NCBI GenBank assembly: GCA_003573635.1
Contig: QUTJ01031254.1
Span: 1-10,541 of the forward strand
From: Goniomonas avonlea
Taxonomy: Eukaryota; Cryptophyceae; Goniomonadida; Goniomonadaceae
DNA length: 10,541 bases
Reading direction: 5' to 3'
The notes under the pieces are model-generated. The model was not told where the DNA came from, searched no databases, and worked only from the letters and a program-made list of their open reading frames with translations. Positions 6,601 to 10,541 of this stretch are shown here, piece after piece. Position 1 is the first letter of the stretch; each line of letters begins with the position of its first letter. The position numbers and the translations under genes were made by a program.

Positions 6601-8153
6601 GTCTCTTTTGTCAGAGAGGGTCATGTGTGTTGTGACCCCTGCTTGCGAGGTCAGTGGTAGAAATGATGATGCATCGGAATCAACGCACCGACAGTGATGG
6701 TGGAGGACTTCTCATCTCGGTTTAACTGCACCTCCGATCCATGCTGGTGAAATCCCTGCTGCTTCCGTGCCAGCATCGCAACAAAAAACGGACGGCCGTC
6801 CTGCGGGTATAATCTCAGCAGTCTTCACAGAAAAAACATTCGAACCAAGTGTATTTTGGGTTGATTGCATCCAGAGTCGTCTCGAGAACAGGTGCCAATC
6901 CTCCACACGAAAGAAATGCATATCGAGGGGCGGAGTAACATCGAAGGGAGCCTAAATACACAACTTCAGATCAAGATCTTACCTGCTGTGTGCCAACAGA
7001 TAGATTCAGCAACAGCTTGGACTCAGACCCGTCCTTTTTTTTCCATTGGAGCTCGCGATTCGCACCAAGGGAGCTCGGTAGGGAAGTGCTCGGATCTGGG
7101 CAGTAAGCCTCGAGTTCTGATACAGATAGGCCGATTGTGGTCACACTTTGACCAAGGACTTCATCTTTTCTGTAACCGAAAAATCTAGGACTCATTAGCG
7201 TCTTAGGCTCATGCAATTTTGACGAACAGACCTGAGAGCCGCAGCATTGGTCAAGACCACCCGAAACTCGGCATCAATCACCACAACAGGGTCAAGAATT
7301 GCATCAATTGTAGACTCGCAACCAATCATTCTCTGTCGAGGTGTGCATCAGGAAGACCCTGTCTCGGTTAAAGGGTGCACCTGAAAAAAGTCCGAAATAT
7401 GCCGAGGCCCCACATCCTGAAATATAGCAACCCAAGCTGGTGCCCCAATCTGTTCAGAGGCAACTAACTTCTTAAAACTACAAGTGGCAGTGAATTTGGA
7501 CAAGTCGGACGCAGTGCATGCTGCGGCAAAAGGAAAACTTTCGAGCTCGGGACTCAGTGATTCCAGTCCTTCGTCAAACGTTGCCAGCGACGACAATGGC
7601 AGACCTATTAAGGGGGTACACGAGTTGTACGCGAACAACCTGCAAACGAGGCAATCAGACCGCCTCGCAATGCCGCAAAAATCGAGCGTGGTACCGTCGC
7701 GCAGCATCCCCGCAGGCCACAACATTGAATCCTGGGTCTAGGACGAAAACAGCAGTTTCTCTTTCTGAGCATTCAAAAAGCACCAAATCTGGCCCAATTG
7801 GACGGAATTGCAACAATGTCTCGACTGGTAAACCCTCAACAGGGGGGAGTTCGTGGGCAGTCACACTGACTGTCAGCTCAGGTCGTCCCAAGAACACGGC
7901 GGTCTGTGCGCCCGACAGCGCCGGTGTGAAACCAGCGATCAAAGAGGATAGTCGCACACCAGACAGTTCTTCAATGCCTAACCATTTACACAGGTCTGGA
8001 CTTCCAAACCGCACCTCCTCTGAGCCGGACAGGATCAGAAAGGACCCGCCACCCATTGTCGCAGTTATCCGCGCGCTCAAAGCTGGCAGCTGTTAAAAAA
8101 AACAATCTCCAGGTCATATTGAACTTCAAGTCCTCGACCTGGAGATTTGGCAT
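2201..8153 (-). CDS. Hybrid sensor histidine kinase, 3xPAS-HisKA-HATPase_c-REC-REC, 18 exons
   Basis: A soluble phosphorelay kinase of about 1006 residues; no membrane segment is seen. I joined exons 8153-8139, 8089-7695, 7639-7381, 7332-7232, 7184-6983, 6800-6689, 6602-6502, 6352-6215, 6139-5966, 5707-5534, 5381-5268, 5089-4791, 4433-4270, 4030-3823, 3506-3350, 3040-2928, 2587-2465 and 2372-2201. Every junction preserves phase and restores a known domain core. The start ATG (8153-8151) has A at -3 and yields only five codons before a 49-nt intron; Met17 at 8056 is an alternative start. The least certain junction is exon 6/7, where the acceptor could be 6603 or 6564. Exon 18 reads to TAG at 2203-2201, or may splice out at 2258 (TGC|gtagtg) into tail exons further left. 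The exons are intact and GC-rich at third positions, so I see no sign of a pseudogene. Family function is established; the ligand is unknown. Confidence 0.92.
2420..2445. repeat. (TG)13 microsatellite in kinase intron 17
   Basis: An uninterrupted TG run. On the transcribed strand it is a CA tract inside the 92-nt intron 2464-2373, between the gtgagt donor and the tcgcag acceptor. Confidence 0.95.
3131..3284. repeat. 38-bp minisatellite, four copies, in kinase intron 15
   Basis: The unit begins gcgagggtagccacactgac. Copies run 3131-3170 (40 bp, with an indel), 3171-3208, 3209-3246 and 3247-3284. They lie wholly inside intron 3349-3041, between two exons of receiver 2. Confidence 0.9.
3631..3692. 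repeat. (TG)31 microsatellite in kinase intron 14
   Basis: 62 nt of perfect TG, a CA tract in the transcript, inside intron 3822-3507 that splits the start of receiver 2. The THTHTH reading frames across it are artefacts. Confidence 0.97.
4151..4254. repeat. 26-bp minisatellite, four near-perfect copies, in kinase intron 13
   Basis: The unit gaggagtgggacaagaaagg plus tcaaga recurs at 4151, 4177, 4203 and 4229. It is purine-rich on plus and pyrimidine-rich in the transcript, and lies inside intron 4269-4031 between the two receiver domains. Confidence 0.93.
4283..4999 (-). other. Receiver domain 1, degenerate acidic pocket
   Basis: About residues 626-745, split by a 357-nt intron between exons 12 and 13. 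The fold is clear: [20 protein letters not shown], then [22 protein letters not shown] and [10 protein letters not shown]. The candidate phosphoacceptor Asp676, the Thr706 position and Lys729 are kept. The second acidic residue of the Mg2+ pocket is lost: the usual DD or ED pair is Asp632-Ser633. The MP motif after the phosphosite is replaced by SS. This looks like a pseudo-receiver or one with altered phosphorylation; that is inference from known receiver chemistry. Confidence 0.82.
4535..4725. repeat. Degenerate G-rich repeat in kinase intron 12
   Basis: Copies of ggtggcgagtgctgtat recur imperfectly (near 4535, 4576, 4631 and 4663) in intron 4790-4434, which splits receiver 1. It is G-rich on plus, so C/T-rich in the transcript. 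Confidence 0.65.
5382..5533 (-). other. GC-AG intron (intron 10) between HATPase exons
   Basis: The donor is TTCCAG|gcaaga and the acceptor tggcag, phase 0, 152 nt. No GT donor nearby keeps both the F-box end (VFSSFQ) and the [16 protein letters not shown] continuation. GC donors are a known minor class that need a strong flanking CAG, which is present. Confidence 0.75.
5756..5823. repeat. 36-bp direct duplication in kinase intron 9
   Basis: cgacctctctgcctccccgc occurs at 5756 and again at 5792, with similar flanks, inside intron 5965-5708 between the HisKA linker and the N-box exon. Confidence 0.85.
6762..8047 (-). other. Three N-terminal PAS sensor domains of the histidine kinase
   Basis: PAS1 spans about residues 20-112 ([18 protein letters not shown], then CKWLG). 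PAS2 spans about 118-215 and is cut by a 55-nt intron; splicing restores VLDPGFNVV...AARRLFAYNS. PAS3 spans about 224-337 and is spread over exons 4-6 ([50 protein letters not shown]). PAS3 is the most canonical, with the FGY..DE..G and KDGS signatures. PAS1 and PAS2 are divergent. I see no residue pattern that marks haem, flavin or chromophore binding. Such domains usually sense small ligands, redox or light, or mediate dimerisation; which applies here cannot be told. Confidence 0.8.
8104..8147 (-). promoter_or_regulatory. 12-bp perfect inverted repeat sequestering the first donor site of the kinase gene
   Basis: On the minus strand AATCTCCAGGTC (8147-8136) pairs with GACCTGGAGATT (8115-8104) across a 20-nt loop. 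The first arm contains the exon-1/intron-1 junction (CTCCAG|GTC). The second arm ends just before the T-run and aacag acceptor at 8090. In the pre-mRNA the donor would be buried in the stem. Confidence 0.6.
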
Positions 8154-8594
8154 TTTGGCACGTTGTTAATTACTAGTATTCTGCGATACCACGAAGCGTG
8201 GAGAGATATATGGGCAGGGTGCCTAAGTGTGTCGCACCACCCGGTGAACACCGCAGGTTGTGTCCGGGATGACAGTGTGGTGTCGGAAAGTCATTACGGC
8301 CGAGATCTTGCGAGATCGAACCCAGGGACCCACTTTCCTATACAATTGTATCAACTGTCATAATCATTGAAACCAACATACAGTACAGTCTCTAGCTAGC
8401 TAGAATATTTGGCCCACAAGATGACCTACAGTAACGCACCTTATCCGGGAATCCTGCTGGGAAACATCTGTGTCTCAAAATTTATCCGAGCCTCGTGTAT
8501 GCATGCTATCGAGGTGCAGGTGGTAACTTGAGTTTCAACAAGACTTAAAGTCTTGAACAAGTCCCACCTTGAAGAAAAGGCAGGGGCCAGGGCC
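8154..8594. promoter_or_regulatory. Divergent intergenic region, kinase gene (-) / PDZ gene (+)
   Basis: Divergent starts of the kinase (ATG at 8153) and PDZ gene (ATG at 8595) place both promoters here, unless the PDZ gene has upstream exons. On the minus strand a weak TATA-like string (catatatc, 8212-8205) lies 52 nt before the kinase ATG. Perfect palindromes occur at 8340-8351 (ATACAATTGTAT) and 8392-8403 (CTAGCTAGCTAG). A 7-bp inverted repeat with a TAA spacer lies at 8539-8555, just before the PDZ ATG. Binding factors are unknown. Confidence 0.4.
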
Positions 8595-9358
8595 ATGCTG
8601 GGCTGTGGCGAGATTCGAGACTGCTGCGGACGGCAGCTGGATTCCAAACCGGCAGCCGAAAGCAGAGGTGTTGGTATTGTGTGTCATCCCGATAAATTTG
8701 GACGACTTGTGGTGCAATCTATGACCCCAGGCGGACCCGCGGACGCCTCCGGGGCCCTCAAGGTGCGCTAGACTGAACTGTTCTCGTTTGATTCATCGCT
8801 CAGGTGGGTGACGTGCTCGAGTCGGTCAATGGTATTTCTGTTCGAGGTATGCAACTACCCACGATTGCACCAATGCTTTGTGGTGCCCCGGGGACCGAGG
8901 TACGGCTAGGTTTTTCTCGAAACGGTGGGCATGTCGAAGTCCTGCTGAAACGGAGCGGCGAAGCTGCTTCACGCCTTGGTTTCGGATCTGCAGCTTCAAA
9001 TCCACGCCCACTACCTTGGGTGTCACTGCAACCACAGGGGCCTCGAGGGCTGCAGTCTGCAGTCGAGGCTCCATCAAAACTGTTCGCGCCTCCGCTGCAA
9101 GAGGCATTCCTCCCGCCGACCTCTGCCCATTCGACAGCCCGCTCGTTGGCAGAAGTCCATGGTTCTTCTCGGTCATTGTTGGAAGCACATGCATCCAATC
9201 GATCATTGTTGTTGGGTCCTGGTGCACTCGCATCCAATCGGTCCATCTTTGCAGCCCAGCAATCGAACCTCGAGCCGATTTCTTCAACCCAAGGTGTCCA
9301 ATTATGCAACTCTGCTTCTGGAGTGCAGGATTTGAGTGATTATCAGCACTTTCCATAA
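8595..9358 (+). CDS. Single PDZ-domain protein with Arg-Ser repeat tail, 2 exons
   Basis: About 240 residues from exons 8595-8762 and 8804-9358, stop TAA at 9356-9358. The intron (8763-8803) is only 41 nt, phase 0, and splits the PDZ core so that GGPADASGALK joins VGDVLESVNG. The PDZ domain covers about residues 24-107; GVGI is the carboxylate-binding loop and GAPGTEVRLGFSR follows. ATG 8595 is the only in-frame Met before the domain. The frame is open upstream only to 8532, so an upstream exon is possible. After the domain comes a Pro/Ser-rich tail with four degenerate repeats at residues 167-207. PDZ domains bind C-terminal peptides and act as scaffolds; no partner is identifiable. The gene is divergent from the kinase gene, 441 bp away. 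Confidence 0.77.
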
Positions 9359-9652
9359 TATCGATTGCCAAGATCATGCAAGGTTGTAGTTCAGATCCCA
9401 AAAGCCTGTTGCTGTGGTGCGACACACCACAGTCACAGGCTGCCATCTCGAAGGTAAAGGCGACACGAATCTAATGTCGCATGGCCGATATATTGCAAGG
9501 ATCGACAGCAACAGTAAAATAACCGGTCGAGCTTGGAGCCTTGCAGCCTGGAGAATCTGGCAAGATAGTGTATTTTCATACAAGGAGCGGCGAAGCGGGA
9601 CTGGACAGTCAAGCGGGCTGGAAACATGTGCCAGGCCGTCGTGGAGGCAGGA
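9359..9652. other. Gap between the convergent PDZ genes
   Basis: Several frames are open here but none shows a recognisable domain or matched splice signals. The space is probably the two 3' untranslated regions. No clear AATAAA signal was found on either strand. Confidence 0.4.
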
Positions 9653-10363
9653 TCACAGCCCAAAAATAAGACCAGAGGTGTGTGTGGGCAGTCCTGCCCG
9701 GCTTGTCCCTGTTGCTTCTGTTAGATGGACAAGATGGGCCATGGTTGAAAAACTGGGCACAGACTTGCACAGAGAAGCAACAGCAGCAAATTGCAGTGCA
9801 GCGGCACAGAATGTTGAGACCAGCTGCGCCAGTCCAGGAGCACATAAGGCTTCAGGGATTACGAGAGAGGAGGGGGAGGACGCCAGTGACAGGATAACAG
9901 AGTTATAGCAGAAAGACAAGGGAACAGGGAGCACAGTGTTACAGCAGGAAACACAGGGCACATGGAGCACAGTGTCACCTGCGGAGTAACCACCGGGGCC
10001 GTCGTGGTCCTCCGGAGACACGACAGCGTACTCAGGGCCAAAGGCGCCCCGCTTGAGCTGGACCTCATACTGCGACAATGTGTCAACACCAACGGCAAAA
10101 CGGGAGGCGGGTGTGACACTGTGGAACCTCAATGGTGAGAGATGTACAGCTGTGACCACACAGACACGCGCACTCACTCACGCAGGAGCACACAGGAGCA
10201 CACAGGAGCACAGGCACAGGCACACCTGCTGTGAGGCGCGCAGGAATGTGAAGTGGACATAGGTGGCGCGTTTGCCGAGAATAAGCGGGCGGATCTCGGC
10301 CGGCGTCATGCCGCCGACGGGCCGGCCGTCGACCCGCAGGATTTGGTCGCCCACCTTGACTGC
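9653..10363 (-). CDS. PDZ-domain protein, 3' part only (5' end outside window)
   Basis: Exon 10363-10226 encodes a PDZ core: AVKVGDQILRVDGRPVGG, then MTPAEIRPLILG and YVHFTFLRA. The acceptor is tcag at 10364 or ccag at 10371. The best phase-0 splice uses donor CAG|gtgtgc at 10225 and acceptor tcgcag at 10070. It joins to YEVQLKRGAFGPEY, which looks like the first strand and loop of a second PDZ domain. That domain is not completed recognisably. The frame stays open to TGA at 9655-9653 through Cys/Val/Leu-rich sequence built on a 36-nt repeat (9907-9978). A donor at 9978 (GCAG|gtgaca) could instead end the exon. The first PDZ exon is solid; everything below 9980 is doubtful. Confidence 0.6.
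9907..9978 (-). repeat. 36-bp tandem repeat, two copies plus a partial third
   Basis: On the minus strand units start gtgacactgtgctcc (9978) and gtaacactgtgctcc (9942), with a degenerate third copy from 9906. The period equals 12 codons, so the PDZ exon would stay in frame if it reads through. Confidence 0.75.
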
Positions 10364-10381
10364 CTGAGCGCTGGTGTGAGG

Positions 10382-10474
10382 CAAAGGTCCGCCAAGGAGG
10401 GAGGACACCATTCACGCGCACCACGTGAACACCATTCACGTGTCCAAAGGTCCGCCAAGGAGGAGGACACCATT
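10382..10474. repeat. Direct repeat, two ~30-bp copies 63 bp apart
   Basis: caaaggtccgccaaggagg plus gaggacaccatt occurs at 10382-10412 and, one G shorter, at 10445-10474. Between them ccattcacg is also repeated. On the minus strand this lies just upstream of the first visible PDZ exon, so probably in an intron. Confidence 0.85.
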
Positions 10475-10541
10475 GCGTGCACGCGTGGCATGGACCCACA
10501 ATCCGCGCCAACAGTGAGATAGGGGCACGCAGGGCAAAGGG

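Noticed and set aside
2461-8080. Kinase as a pseudogene broken by frameshifts and stops
   Set aside because: Every apparent frame change sits at paired splice signals with matching phase, and conserved motifs resume exactly at the acceptor.
8093-8147. Stem-loop followed by a T-run on the minus strand, resembling a bacterial terminator
   Set aside because: The gene is eukaryotic, and the T-run is the polypyrimidine tract of intron 1. The stem covers the donor site instead.
8826-9446. A 206-codon open frame antisense to the PDZ gene
   Set aside because: No recognisable domain; it is the shadow of the plus-strand PDZ exon, whose motifs are clear.
9414-9908. A 164-codon plus-strand open frame
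   Set aside because: No motif, composition unlike the real exons, and it lies antisense to the 3' part of the second PDZ gene.

Overview
The window comes from a microbial eukaryote, not a bacterium. Its central gene runs on the minus strand and can only be read by splicing. Reading frames join across many GT-AG introns and one GC-AG intron, and phase matches at every junction. Some introns are as short as 41-55 nt. The DNA is fairly GC-rich and full of microsatellites and minisatellites. Hybrid histidine kinases beside PDZ-domain proteins point to a protist. Animals lack this kinase class, but I cannot name the lineage from sequence alone.

Layout. Positions 1-1013 hold several tandem repeat arrays and no gene I can defend. 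Positions 1014-1760 (minus) hold four small coding-like exons rich in Ser, Gln and Thr, with compatible phases. They may be the far 3' end of the kinase gene or a separate gene. Positions 2201-8153 (minus) hold an 18-exon hybrid sensor histidine kinase of about 1006 residues. Its order is PAS-PAS-PAS-HisKA-HATPase_c-receiver 1 (degenerate acidic pocket)-receiver 2 (intact)-Ser/Pro tail. The first four introns are 47-55 nt. Most later introns are longer, and five of the last six carry their own tandem or microsatellite repeat.

Positions 8154-8594 form a 441-bp divergent intergenic region with several palindromes. Positions 8595-9358 (plus) encode a single-PDZ protein split by a 41-nt intron, with a degenerate ten-residue repeat ending in Arg-Ser-Leu/Ile. 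Positions 9653-10363 (minus) are the 3' part of another PDZ protein whose 5' end lies beyond the window.

Functionally, the kinase looks like a soluble PAS-sensing phosphorelay protein. It would autophosphorylate at about His389 and pass phosphate to Asp858 of receiver 2, with receiver 1 probably structural or altered. The two PDZ genes to its right encode candidate scaffold or adaptor proteins. That they work with the kinase is only a hypothesis from proximity.
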